The notes beneath the pieces were generated by a model that worked only from the letters and a program-made list of their open reading frames with translations, was not told the DNA's origin and ran no database searches. A stretch of 64,000 nt of DNA from positions 1,798,001-1,862,000 of the forward strand of contig NZ_CP188040.1 of NCBI RefSeq assembly GCF_049943125.1, written 5' to 3'. The translations under genes and the position numbers were made by a program. This document shows positions 43,215-51,814 of this stretch, piece by piece. Each line of letters starts with the position of its first letter. Within the stretch, counting starts at the first letter, position 1. This stretch comes from JAEXZL01 sp049943125. GTDB lineage: Bacteria > Bacillota > Clostridia > Clostridiales > Clostridiaceae.

Positions 43215-44732
43215 TTGAAACTTAAAGCAGAAGAGATAAGTAAAGTAATTCAGGCTCAAATTAAGAGCTACAATAAAACCTTAGATATTTCAGAGGTGGG
43301 TACTGTAATAAGCCTTGCCGATGGCATAGCATTGATTCATGGACTAGAAAATGCCATGGCAGGGGAGCTATTATTATTTCCTCATGATACCTATGGAATG
43401 GTTTTAAATCTTGAAGAAGGCCATGTGGGAGCTGTTCTCCTGGGCTCTGATGACAACATAAAGGAAGGAGACGAGGTAAGGCTTACCCATAAGGTGGTAG
43501 AGGTAGCTGTTGGTGATGAGCTTCTAGGAAGGGTAGTAAATGCCTTGGGTGCTCCCATCGATGGTGGGCCAGAGATAAAGGGCACTAAAACAAGACCAGT
43601 GGAAAGAGTTGCTCCCGGTGTTATGACCCGTAAGTCTGTTCATCAGCCCTTAATGACTGGTCTTAAGATAATAGATTCCATGATTCCCATAGGAAAAGGG
43701 CAAAGAGAGCTTATCATAGGAGATAGACAAACGGGAAAAACAGCCATAGCCATAGATGCTATTATAAATCAAAAAGGAAAGCAGGTTAACTGCATATATG
43801 TAGCCATTGGCCAAAAGGCAAGCACCGTGGCACAGATTGTTGAAAAGCTTCGCCATCATGGAGCCCTGGAATATACTACAGTGGTTGCTGCTAGAGCTTC
43901 TGAGCTGGCTGCTCTTCAATACATTGCCCCTTATACTGGCTGTGCCATTGGTGAGGAATGGATGGAGCAGGGAAAGGATGTACTGATAGTTTACGATGAT
44001 TTAAGCAAGCATGCTGTAGCCTATCGTACCATCTCTCTTCTTATAAGAAGGCCTCCAGGAAGAGAAGCCTATCCTGGGGATGTATTTTATCTCCACTCAA
44101 GGCTTCTGGAAAGGGCTGCAAAGCTTAATGATGCTTTAGGAGGAGGCTCCATGACAGCTCTGCCTCTCATTGAGACTCAGGCAGGTGATATATCAGCCTA
44201 TATACCTACCAATGTTATCTCCATAACTGATGGTCAGATATTCCTTCAAACAGAGCTCTTTAATGCTGGAGTACGGCCAGCAGTGGATGTGGGCCTCAGT
44301 GTTTCAAGGGTAGGAAGCGCCGCTCAGACTAAGGCCATGAAGCAGGTATCTGGCTCTCTTAAGCTGGAGCTTGCGCAGTATAATGAGCTTTTATCCTTCA
44401 CCCAGTTTGGCAGTGATTTAGATGAAGCTACAAAGGCTGCTATTGATAAGGGAGCGAGGCTTACGGAGCTTTTAAAGCAGGATCAATATTCTGCCCTTAC
44501 CCTCTCAGAGCAGGTTGTTTCTCTATTCACTGCAAAGGAAGGCTTGCTTAGGGACATCCCCGTGGAGAAGGTGAGAGATTTTGAAAAAGGTCTTCACAGA
44601 TATTTTAAAGAAAAGCAAGGAGAGCTTTTAGCTGAGATTGAAAGGGAAAGAGCTTTAAGTGACAAGCTTTCCGGTGATTTAAAAAAGGCTATCGGTGAAT
44701 ACTTAGCTGAGTATAAGCTCAGGGGTGAATAA
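43215..44732 (+). CDS. atpA: F0F1 ATP synthase subunit alpha
   Basis: A 505-residue subunit with the regulatory nucleotide site: Walker A GDRQTGKTAIAID near 170, the conserved arginine finger region in VGSAAQTKAMKQVSGSLKLE, and the alpha signature PAVDVGLSVSRVGS. The TTG at 43215 follows GGGGTGA. The N-terminal LKAEEISKVIQAQIKSYNKT is normal. It forms the alpha3beta3 head with the atpD product in the cytoplasm. Confidence 0.97.
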   Translation: MKLKAEEISKVIQAQIKSYNKTLDISEVGTVISLADGIALIHGLENAMAGELLLFPHDTYGMVLNLEEGHVGAVLLGSDDNIKEGDEVRLTHKVVEVAVGDELLGRVVNALGAPIDGGPEIKGTKTRPVERVAPGVMTRKSVHQPLMTGLKIIDSMIPIGKGQRELIIGDRQTGKTAIAIDAIINQKGKQVNCIYVAIGQKASTVAQIVEKLRHHGALEYTTVVAARASELAALQYIAPYTGCAIGEEWMEQGKDVLIVYDDLSKHAVAYRTISLLIRRPPGREAYPGDVFYLHSRLLERAAKLNDALGGGSMTALPLIETQAGDISAYIPTNVISITDGQIFLQTELFNAGVRPAVDVGLSVSRVGSAAQTKAMKQVSGSLKLELAQYNELLSFTQFGSDLDEATKAAIDKGARLTELLKQDQYSALTLSEQVVSLFTAKEGLLRDIPVEKVRDFEKGLHRYFKEKQGELLAEIERERALSDKLSGDLKKAIGEYLAEYKLRGE

Positions 44733-44734
44733 CA

Positions 44735-45577
44735 ATGTCACAGGGAATGCAGGTTTTAAGAAGCCGCATCAAAACTACCGAAGCAACCATGAAGATAACC
44801 AGTGCCATGGAGCTCATGGCCAATGCAAAGCTTATGAAGATAAGAAGTGATATGGAAAGAAATAGAGAATACAGTCAGGTGCTTTTTGAAACTCTCCAGG
44901 AGCTTCTTTCAAATAATAAGGATATTGATAGTGAATATCTAAAGGAAAATAATTCCCATAAAGGACTATACATCATATTTAGCTCAGATTTAGGCCTCTG
45001 TGGCGGTTATAACAGCAATATGCTTAAATATGCCTTAACCTTCTTGAAGGAAGGAGACTTAATCATAGCCATAGGCTCTAAGGCACGAAGCTATTTTTTA
45101 GCTCGAGGCTTTAAGGTGATAAATGACTATATAAGCAGTGATAACTTAAGCCATGAAGTAGCCTCCAACCTTATAAACAAAGCCCTTGAGCTGTATTTAA
45201 GGGGCGAGGTAGGAAGTCTTAAGATCATTTATACGAGATTTGTTAATATACTAAGCTATGAACCGGAAAGTGAGACTATGCTTCCAGTGGATGCTGAAAG
45301 GTATTCAGAGGCTTCTTCCCCTCAAGAAACAATATTTGAACCCAGTGCTGAAGAAATCTGCAGCACACTGATTCCTTTAGCCGTAAGCTCAAGGCTTTAT
45401 AGTCTGTGGTTGGAGACTAAGACCAGTGAGCAGGCTTCTAGAAGGGTTTCCATGGAGCATGCTACTGATAATGGTGAGGAGCTTAAGGAAAAGCTAAAGC
45501 TGCAGTACAATAGAGCCAGGCAGGCGGCAATCACTCAGGAAATCACAGAGATTGTTGCCGGTGCAGGAGCACTTTAG
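44735..45577 (+). CDS. atpG: F0F1 ATP synthase subunit gamma
   Basis: A 280-residue central shaft subunit. The N-terminal helix MQVLRSRIKTTEATMKITSA (preceded by MSQG) and the C-terminal helix YNRARQAAITQEITEIVAGA are the two halves of the rotor coiled coil and are well conserved. The Rossmann-like middle has SDLGLCGGYNSN. It starts two bases after the atpA stop. Confidence 0.95.
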   Translation: MSQGMQVLRSRIKTTEATMKITSAMELMANAKLMKIRSDMERNREYSQVLFETLQELLSNNKDIDSEYLKENNSHKGLYIIFSSDLGLCGGYNSNMLKYALTFLKEGDLIIAIGSKARSYFLARGFKVINDYISSDNLSHEVASNLINKALELYLRGEVGSLKIIYTRFVNILSYEPESETMLPVDAERYSEASSPQETIFEPSAEEICSTLIPLAVSSRLYSLWLETKTSEQASRRVSMEHATDNGEELKEKLKLQYNRARQAAITQEITEIVAGAGAL

Positions 45578-45590
45578 GAAAGGAGGACTT

Positions 45591-46994
45591 ATGCACAATA
45601 TAGGTAAAATAGTGCAGGTGATTGGACCTGTTTTAGATATACGTTTTGAAAGAGATAGCTTACCTGCCTTAAACAATGCAATCATAGTAAATATTACTGA
45701 TAAAGAAAAAATCACTGTAGAGGTAGCACAGCATATTGGAGATGATACGGTAAGGTGCATAGCCATGGCAAGCACCGATGGAATAGTCAGAGGCATGGAG
45801 TGTCAGGATACTGGAGCTCCCATATCTGTTCCTGTGGGCAGGGAAGTATTAGGTAGAATGTTCAATGTAATTGGAGAAACTATAGATGGCTTGGGTCCTG
45901 TGGACTCAGAAAAGAAAATGCCTATTCATAGACCGGCACCCTCCTTTGCTGAGCAGCAGACCTCTGCAGAGATACTGGAAACAGGAATCAAGGTTATAGA
46001 TCTTTTATGTCCCTATGCTAGAGGAGGTAAGATAGGACTTTTTGGTGGAGCAGGTGTAGGTAAAACTGTACTTATGCAGGAGCTTATTCATAACATAGCT
46101 AAGGAGCATGGAGGAATGTCCGTTGTAACAGGTGTAGGAGAGAGAACCAGAGAAGGTAATGATATGTATCATGAAATGAAGGATTCTGGAGTTTTAGATA
46201 AAACCGTTCTGGTATATGGTCAGATGAATGAAAGTCCTGGTGCCAGAATGAGGGTTGCTCTTACAGGTCTCACCATGGCGGAGTATTACAGGGATGAAGA
46301 AAAGGCTGATGTGCTTTTATTCATAGATAACATCTTTAGATTCACCCAGGCAGGCTCTGAGGTTTCAGCCCTTCTTGGAAGAATGCCTTCTGCTGTAGGC
46401 TATCAGCCTACCCTTGCTACTGAGATGGGTCAGCTTCAGGAGAGAATTACCTCCACGAGAAATGGTTCCATAACCTCAGTTCAGGCTATTTATGTTCCAG
46501 CTGATGATTTGACAGATCCAGCACCAGCTACTACCTTCACCCATCTAGATGCAAAAACTGTACTGGATAGAGGTATTGCAGCTCTGGGAATCTATCCTGC
46601 GGTGGATCCTTTAGATTCCAGCAGCCGTATGCTTGACCCAATGATAGTGGGAGAGGAACACTATAAGGTAGCCAGGGGAGTTCAGCAGCTTCTCCAGAGG
46701 TATAGAGAGCTTCAGGATATTATAGCTATATTAGGAATGGATGAGTTATCTGAAGAGGACAAAATCACTGTTAATAGAGCAAGAAGAGCTAGAAACTTTC
46801 TCTCTCAGCCCTTTCACGTGGCAGAGCAGTTTTCCGGCATAATGGGAAGATATGTACCGGTTCAGGATACCATAAACAGCTTCAAGCAGCTTCTAGATGG
46901 AAAGCTGGATAATTTATCAGAGCATGCCTTTATGTTTGTGGGTACCGCTGAAGAAGCCATAGAAAAGGAAAAATCCTTAGGAGCTACAAGATGA
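45591..46994 (+). CDS. atpD: F0F1 ATP synthase subunit beta
   Basis: The catalytic 467-residue subunit. The ATG at 45591 (MHNIGKIVQVIGPVLDIRF) is preferred; it follows AAAGGAGG, whereas upstream in-frame starts lie inside atpG. Walker A is GGAGVGKTVLMQEL near 150, the catalytic Glu is in GVGERTREGND, the Walker B strand is VLLFIDNIFRFTQAGSE, and the C-terminal DELSEED lever sequence is intact. It overlaps atpC by four bases. Confidence 0.97.
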   Translation: MHNIGKIVQVIGPVLDIRFERDSLPALNNAIIVNITDKEKITVEVAQHIGDDTVRCIAMASTDGIVRGMECQDTGAPISVPVGREVLGRMFNVIGETIDGLGPVDSEKKMPIHRPAPSFAEQQTSAEILETGIKVIDLLCPYARGGKIGLFGGAGVGKTVLMQELIHNIAKEHGGMSVVTGVGERTREGNDMYHEMKDSGVLDKTVLVYGQMNESPGARMRVALTGLTMAEYYRDEEKADVLLFIDNIFRFTQAGSEVSALLGRMPSAVGYQPTLATEMGQLQERITSTRNGSITSVQAIYVPADDLTDPAPATTFTHLDAKTVLDRGIAALGIYPAVDPLDSSSRMLDPMIVGEEHYKVARGVQQLLQRYRELQDIIAILGMDELSEEDKITVNRARRARNFLSQPFHVAEQFSGIMGRYVPVQDTINSFKQLLDGKLDNLSEHAFMFVGTAEEAIEKEKSLGATR

Positions 46995-47242
46995 TAACCG
47001 TGAGAATAGTAACTCCTCAAGGACTTTATAAGGAAACAGAGACCTCCATAATCAATGTAGCTACTACAGGAGGGGAGTTGGGAATTCTTCCTAATCACCT
47101 CCCTTTAGCTGCTATGCTTAAGGAATCAAAGCTTAGACTAACAGAAAAAGAGGGAGTAGAGGAATATAAGCTCAAAGGAGGGCTTATATATTTTAAAAGA
47201 AACAAGGCAACGATTCTAACTCCTTCTGTGGAGCATATATAG
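46991..47242 (+). CDS. atpC: F0F1 ATP synthase subunit epsilon, short form
   Basis: An 83-residue epsilon subunit, against about 130-140 in most bacteria. The N-terminal beta-sandwich is complete: MITVRIVTPQGLYKETETSI, GGELGILPNHLPLAAML, and GGLIYFKRNKATILTPSVEH. The reading frame stops with TAG at 47240 and a hairpin follows at 47262, with no coding-like sequence for the C-terminal two-helix domain that normally inhibits ATP hydrolysis. So the truncation seems native, not a frameshift. The protein can still couple gamma to the c ring but cannot inhibit in the usual way. Confidence 0.92.
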   Translation: MITVRIVTPQGLYKETETSIINVATTGGELGILPNHLPLAAMLKESKLRLTEKEGVEEYKLKGGLIYFKRNKATILTPSVEHI

Positions 47243-47261
47243 TACTTTACTGAAATTATAA

Positions 47262-47288
47262 AACGCCTCCCAAGGGATGGGAGGCGTT
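47262..47288. terminator. Hairpin after the ATP synthase operon
   Basis: AACGCCTCCCA (47262-47272), loop AGGGA, TGGGAGGCGTT (47278-47288). A strong 11-bp GC-rich stem between convergent genes; U tracts are poor on both strands, better on the minus (TTATAATTT). Confidence 0.8.
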
Positions 47289-47305
47289 AGTAGTTAAAGG
47301 CTTTT

Positions 47306-48526
47306 TTAAGCCTTAGCTTTTTCTCTAGCCTTTACTGATTCAACCAAGGCATCAGCTAGGGACATCAGTTCATCTCTCTTACCACTATTTATAGCTGAAT
47401 TCAAGGTAAGCTGTTCTGGAAGTATAGTCATCTCCTTCATTTCGTCTAAGAGATTTTTTATCAGTGTACCGGATTTAACTGCCCAGGAGCCATTTTCAAT
47501 TAGAGCTACAGTACGCTTTTGAAGATTAAGAAGCTTCATGTGCTCTAGGAAGTCATGCATTACAGGGAAGATGTTTAAATTATAGGTAACACAGGCGAGA
47601 GCTATATGACTAAACTTAAAGGCATCGGAGATTAGGTATGATGAATGAATGCTTGATACATCATACATGGATACATTGGTCAAGCCTTTATCACAAAGCA
47701 TTGAAGCAAGCTCTGCAGCGGTACTTTCTGTATTTCCATACATGGAAGCATATACAATTAAAACACCATCTTCTTCTGGTTCATAGCTGCTCCATTTATC
47801 ATATTTATCTATGAAATATTCTAAATTAGAACGCCAGATAGGTCCATGAAGAGGGCAGATCATCTTTATAGGTAATCTTGAAGCTTTCTTTAGAAGCTCC
47901 TGCACAAAGGGACCGTATTTTCCTACGATATTTGTGTAATATCTTCTTGCTTCATCCAGCCAATCTCTATCAAAATTTACCTCGTCAGCAAATAGCTTTC
48001 CATTTAATGCCTTGAAGGTGCCGAAGGCATCAGCAGCAAAGAGTATACCAGTGGCTTCGTCGAAGGACATCATAACCTCTGGCCAGTGTATCATCGGTGC
48101 TTCTATGAAGGAAATTGTATGCTTACCAAAGTTTTTTGAATCCCCTTCCTTTACCTCTTCAAAACGATCTCCCACATCAAAGCCAAACTGATTCATAAGC
48201 ATGAAGGTTTTATCTGTTCCTATAACCTTACACTCTGGATATCTGAAAAGCACCTGCTCTAGAGAAGCACTGTGGTCAGGCTCCATGTGATTAACTATCA
48301 CATAATCCAGCTTCTTTCCATTAAGAACTACTTCTATGTTCTCCAGGAACTGTCTGCAGGAGCTCCAGTCTACGGTGTCAAAAAGAACTGTTTTCTTATC
48401 CATTAAAAGAAATGAATTGTAAGAAATACCGTCAGGAATTGGGTGTATATTCTCGAAAAGGTGGAGCCTATGCTCATCCACACCTACAAAATATATATCA
48501 TCAGTAACCTTTCTTATATAACTCAT
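47306..48526 (-). CDS. A-type flavoprotein (flavodiiron protein)
   Basis: A 406-residue two-domain enzyme. Residues 1-250 form a metallo-beta-lactamase-like di-iron domain with ligands in VNHMEPDHSASL (H-x-E-x-D-H), the bridging Asp in FAADAFGTF and the final His in CPLHGPIWRSN. Residues 255-400 form a flavodoxin domain with the FMN loop YASMYGNTESTA. It reduces oxygen to water, or NO to N2O, with electrons passed from rubredoxin. It directly follows, on the same strand with a 49-base gap, a gene whose product ends in a rubredoxin domain, which is a ready electron donor. Confidence 0.95.
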   Translation of the reverse strand: MSYIRKVTDDIYFVGVDEHRLHLFENIHPIPDGISYNSFLLMDKKTVLFDTVDWSSCRQFLENIEVVLNGKKLDYVIVNHMEPDHSASLEQVLFRYPECKVIGTDKTFMLMNQFGFDVGDRFEEVKEGDSKNFGKHTISFIEAPMIHWPEVMMSFDEATGILFAADAFGTFKALNGKLFADEVNFDRDWLDEARRYYTNIVGKYGPFVQELLKKASRLPIKMICPLHGPIWRSNLEYFIDKYDKWSSYEPEEDGVLIVYASMYGNTESTAAELASMLCDKGLTNVSMYDVSSIHSSYLISDAFKFSHIALACVTYNLNIFPVMHDFLEHMKLLNLQKRTVALIENGSWAVKSGTLIKNLLDEMKEMTILPEQLTLNSAINSGKRDELMSLADALVESVKAREKAKA

Positions 48527-48575
48527 TAATATATCCTCCTCTGAAGAAAATTATTCTTATACTTAAATACTTCTC

Positions 48576-50486
48576 TTATACAGGTATGAATTTGTCCTTA
48601 CCTTCTCCACAGTCAGGGCACATCCATTCTGCAGGAATATCCTTGAATTGTGTTCCTGGAGCAACCTCTCCCTCGCTGTCGCCCTTTTCAGGGATATATT
48701 CATAACCGCAGCCTCCACAGACATATCTTCCAACAGGAGCTGCCTTAGTCTCAACAACAGCTTGTCTCTTCATCTTTGTTGCTGGAGGAGCAGGCTTCTT
48801 AGGTTCTCCATTATCTAAAGCCTTAGTAAGAAGAGGAAGTACTTCTGCTAAATCTCCCACGATGCCATAGTCGGCATTCTTGAATATAGGAGCATTAGGA
48901 TTATTATTAATGGCTACTATGGTAGTAGCATTGGTAATTCCCTTGAGATGCTGTCCAGCACCGGATATACCACAGGCAATATATAGATTTCCATTAAACT
49001 TTTGTCCAGACATTCCTACATAGCGGTCAATTGGAAGATATTTAAGATTTTCTGCCACAGGTCTTGAGGAACCGATAGCAGCTCCTGCCTGGTAGGCTAG
49101 CTCTTCAATAAGCTTCATATTGCTCTTAGGTCCTATTCCTACTCCTGCGCTGACAACTCTATCTGCTTGAGTAATTGGAGTATCTGCAGGTATTCCCACA
49201 GTGAAATCATAGCCGTCCTTCTTTAAGGCTTCCACAAGCTGAGTAACTCTTTCTTCTAAGGAGCCATCCTTTAATATCAGCTTCTTACGGTTACCAGTGA
49301 TAGGCTGCTTAGGTCCTTTCTTAGCAGGGGCATCAGCTTTGGTTATCTTACCAAGTATATAAGAACCAATAACTACATTCTGTATTTCGTTGGTACCCTC
49401 ATATATAGTAGTGATTTTAGCATCACGATAATGACGTTCTACTTCCATTCCCTTAAGGAATCCGCTTCCTCCATGGATTTGAAGGGCATCATTTACCACC
49501 TCAAGGCAGATGTCTGAAGCATATTTCTTTGCCATTGCTGATTCCATACCATAAGGGACATGGTTTTCTTTAAGGTCAGCAGCGCTATAAACAAGTAAGC
49601 GAGCAGCTCTAAGCTTTGTGGCCATTTCTGCCAGCTTAAAGGATATAGCCTGGAGAGCTCCTATAGGCTTGCCAAACTGTTCTCTTTCCTTTGCATATTC
49701 AACAGCAGCTTCAAAAGCACCCTGAGCTATACCTAAGGCTTGAGCTGCTATACCAATACGACCTCCATCTAAGGTAGACATGGCAATTTTAAAACCTTGT
49801 CCTTCTTTACCTAGAAGATTTTCCTTGGGTACCTTTACATTGTTAAATAAAAGCTGTGCTGTAGAGGAGGAACGGATTCCTAGCTTGTCATAGTGGTCTC
49901 CGAAGGTGAAGCCCTCCCAGCCTCTTTCTACTATAAAGGCACTGATGCCTCTTGTACCTATTCCTGGCTGAGTAACAGCAAATACTACATAGGTATCAGC
50001 ATAAGGAGCATTGGTGATAAAAATCTTTTCTCCATTAAGGATGTAATAATCTCCTTCTAAAACAGCAGTGGTTTCAGTACCACCCGCATCACTACCTGCA
50101 TTGGGCTCTGTTAACCCAAAGGCACCGATCTTTTCGCCCTTGGCAAGGGGAACTAGATATTTCATTTTTTGCTCTTCAGTACCATACTGGAAGATAGGAT
50201 AAGAACCTAGTGAAACGTGAGCTGAAAGAATAACCCCTGTACCACCATCCACACGGGAAAGCTCCTCTACTGCTATGGCATAGCTTAAGGCATCAAGACC
50301 GGCTCCGCCATATTTCTTTGGATAAGGAATACCCATAAAGCCAAGCTTTCCAAATTCAGCTATCTGCTCTTCTGGAAACTTATTTTCCTTATCAAGCATA
50401 AAGGCAATAGGCTTGATTTCTCTTTCCACCCATTCTCTAACCTTAAGACGAAAGGCTTCATGATTATCAGTGGTTTTGTACAACAT
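48576..50486 (-). CDS. Three-domain fusion: acyl-CoA dehydrogenase, ETF-alpha FAD domain, rubredoxin
   Basis: A 636-residue protein. Residues 1-380 are an acyl-CoA dehydrogenase (GAFGLTEPNAGSDAGG, GGRIGIAAQALGIAQGAFEA, catalytic Glu in IYEGTNEIQ near 363). Residues about 400-560 are the C-terminal FAD domain of electron-transfer flavoprotein alpha (GAAIGSSRPVAENLKYLP, GNLYIACGISGAGQHLKG, NADYGIVGDLAEVLPLL). After a Pro/Lys linker, residues 585-636 are a rubredoxin with YVCGGCGYEY and WMCPDCGEGKDKF. It can pass electrons from an acyl-CoA through two FADs to rubredoxin, with no separate ETF and no ETF-beta nearby. The flavodiiron gene downstream is the obvious acceptor. AAGGAGGAG precedes the ATG. 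Confidence 0.93.
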   Translation of the reverse strand: MLYKTTDNHEAFRLKVREWVEREIKPIAFMLDKENKFPEEQIAEFGKLGFMGIPYPKKYGGAGLDALSYAIAVEELSRVDGGTGVILSAHVSLGSYPIFQYGTEEQKMKYLVPLAKGEKIGAFGLTEPNAGSDAGGTETTAVLEGDYYILNGEKIFITNAPYADTYVVFAVTQPGIGTRGISAFIVERGWEGFTFGDHYDKLGIRSSSTAQLLFNNVKVPKENLLGKEGQGFKIAMSTLDGGRIGIAAQALGIAQGAFEAAVEYAKEREQFGKPIGALQAISFKLAEMATKLRAARLLVYSAADLKENHVPYGMESAMAKKYASDICLEVVNDALQIHGGSGFLKGMEVERHYRDAKITTIYEGTNEIQNVVIGSYILGKITKADAPAKKGPKQPITGNRKKLILKDGSLEERVTQLVEALKKDGYDFTVGIPADTPITQADRVVSAGVGIGPKSNMKLIEELAYQAGAAIGSSRPVAENLKYLPIDRYVGMSGQKFNGNLYIACGISGAGQHLKGITNATTIVAINNNPNAPIFKNADYGIVGDLAEVLPLLTKALDNGEPKKPAPPATKMKRQAVVETKAAPVGRYVCGGCGYEYIPEKGDSEGEVAPGTQFKDIPAEWMCPDCGEGKDKFIPV

Positions 50487-51013
50487 TAATATCTCCTCCT
50501 TAATAATAATTAAGCCGAGCAGAAGATGTCTTTTGTTTTTTTATATAGTTAAGTTATTTATGCACTTAGGGTTATAAAAGTTTTGTAAAATAGATAAAAA
50601 AATAACAAGAATAGAAAGTTAGAATGTAATAAAAATAAAAAATGATAAATCATATCATATTTTTAAGGTATTTATTCATTTATATGATGAAATATAGGGT
50701 TTATTGTCTTTATATATATAACATTATACTATAAATATACTATTAAAATAGTAAAAATGCAAAAAAATTCTTAAAAATATAGGAATAATAAAAATAAACA
50801 GTAAATAGAATATGAAATTCATCCATAAATATAGCTAAAATGATGTTTATTTAAAGTTTATATGGTATTGGCTAAAATAAATGTATAAATATTTACTGTA
50901 GTGATATTTATTTAACGAAAATATGCTTGATTTTTATAAAAATGGTGGTAATATTTTCTTATAAGTAAATATTAAGCGAGGCATCCTTGTGAGCCTCAGC
51001 GGGAGGAATTAAA
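50487..51013. other. 527-base AT-rich gap with a leader hairpin before the ECF gene
   Basis: No open frame with a ribosome site is seen on either strand. It must hold the divergent promoters for the ACAD fusion and the ECF transporter gene. Local features are a 14-bp near-palindrome ACTATTAAAATAGT (50739-50752), an inverted repeat ACAGTAAATA/TATTTACTGT (50798-50807 and 50890-50899), and a stem GCGAGGC (50976-50982) with GCCTC-A-GC (50993-51000) directly in front of the ribosome site. The loop TCCT could pair with the AGGA of that site, hinting at translational control. Confidence 0.5.
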
Positions 51014-51613
51014 ATGGAAAATAAATTAGTAAAAGTAAGTGTCAATCAGATGGTACGTTTGGCTATACTGATAGGGATCATTTTACTTATGTCTTATACC
51101 CCTCTTGGCTATCTGAAGGTAGGTGCTGTTGAGATCACCTTTATCATGATACCAGTGGTTGTAGGGGCTGTGGTTATGGGACCTAAAGCCGGAGCCTTTT
51201 TAGGAGGAGTATTTGGATTTACAAGCTTCCTACAATGCTTTGGATTCAGTGCCTTTGGAACCATGTTATTTGGAATAAATCCTGTCTTCACCTTTATTCT
51301 TTGCATGGTACCTAGAATCCTCATGGGATGGCTCAGTGGAGTAATATTTAAAAAGCTCCATGATGTAGATAAAACCAATGTTGCCTCTTATGTTATTGCA
51401 TGTATTTCAGGAGCTATTCTAAACACTGTGCTCTTTGTAGGCTTCCTTTTAGCCTTATTTGGAAATACAGAATATATACAGAGCTTTGGAAGCAATCTTT
51501 GGCTTATAATCGTAGCTATAGTTGGAGTCAATGGCCTTATTGAAGCAGGTGTATGTGCTGTGGTAGGCTCAGCTATATCTAAGGCTCTAGCTTTATTAGT
51601 AGATAAGAAATAA
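51014..51613 (+). CDS. ECF transporter S component (PanT/COG4684-like)
   Basis: A 199-residue membrane protein with six predicted helices that captures a vitamin for the energy-coupling-factor module. Marks: N-terminal KVSVNQMVRLAILIGIILLM, the YTPLGYLKVGAVEITFIMIP strand-helix, GPKAGAFLGGVFGFTSF and the C-terminal GLIEAGVCAVVGSAIS. The pattern LGYL.VG..EITF..IPV and GPK.GAFLG.VFG fits the COG4684 group predicted to take up pantothenate. The substrate is a prediction. GGGAGGAATTAAA precedes the ATG. EcfA and EcfT are not in the window. Confidence 0.82.
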   Translation: MENKLVKVSVNQMVRLAILIGIILLMSYTPLGYLKVGAVEITFIMIPVVVGAVVMGPKAGAFLGGVFGFTSFLQCFGFSAFGTMLFGINPVFTFILCMVPRILMGWLSGVIFKKLHDVDKTNVASYVIACISGAILNTVLFVGFLLALFGNTEYIQSFGSNLWLIIVAIVGVNGLIEAGVCAVVGSAISKALALLVDKK

Positions 51614-51648
51614 TAAGTTACCATTAATGATAAGATTATATTGAATTT

Positions 51649-51689
51649 AAGCTCAGGGAGAAGTGGATTTATTCTTCCTGAGCTTTTTT
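51649..51689 (+). terminator. Terminator of the ECF gene
   Basis: AAGCTCAGG-G-AGAA (51649-51662) pairs with TTCT-T-CCTGAGCTT (51672-51685), followed by TTTT. Confidence 0.92.
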
Positions 51690-51814
51690 AATTCTTAAGA
51701 AAAAAATAAGATTAATCTTCATTGTTAATTAAGGAACTTCTCTTATAATATTACTGTATAGATGATATACTTTATGATGAAATACTTATTATATTTTAAA
51801 GAGGTAGGGTGGCT

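Noticed and set aside
50739..50899. AT-rich palindrome and long-range inverted repeat as an origin or operator
   Set aside because: The region is about 80% A+T, so such matches are expected by chance; no DnaA boxes or matching protein gene.
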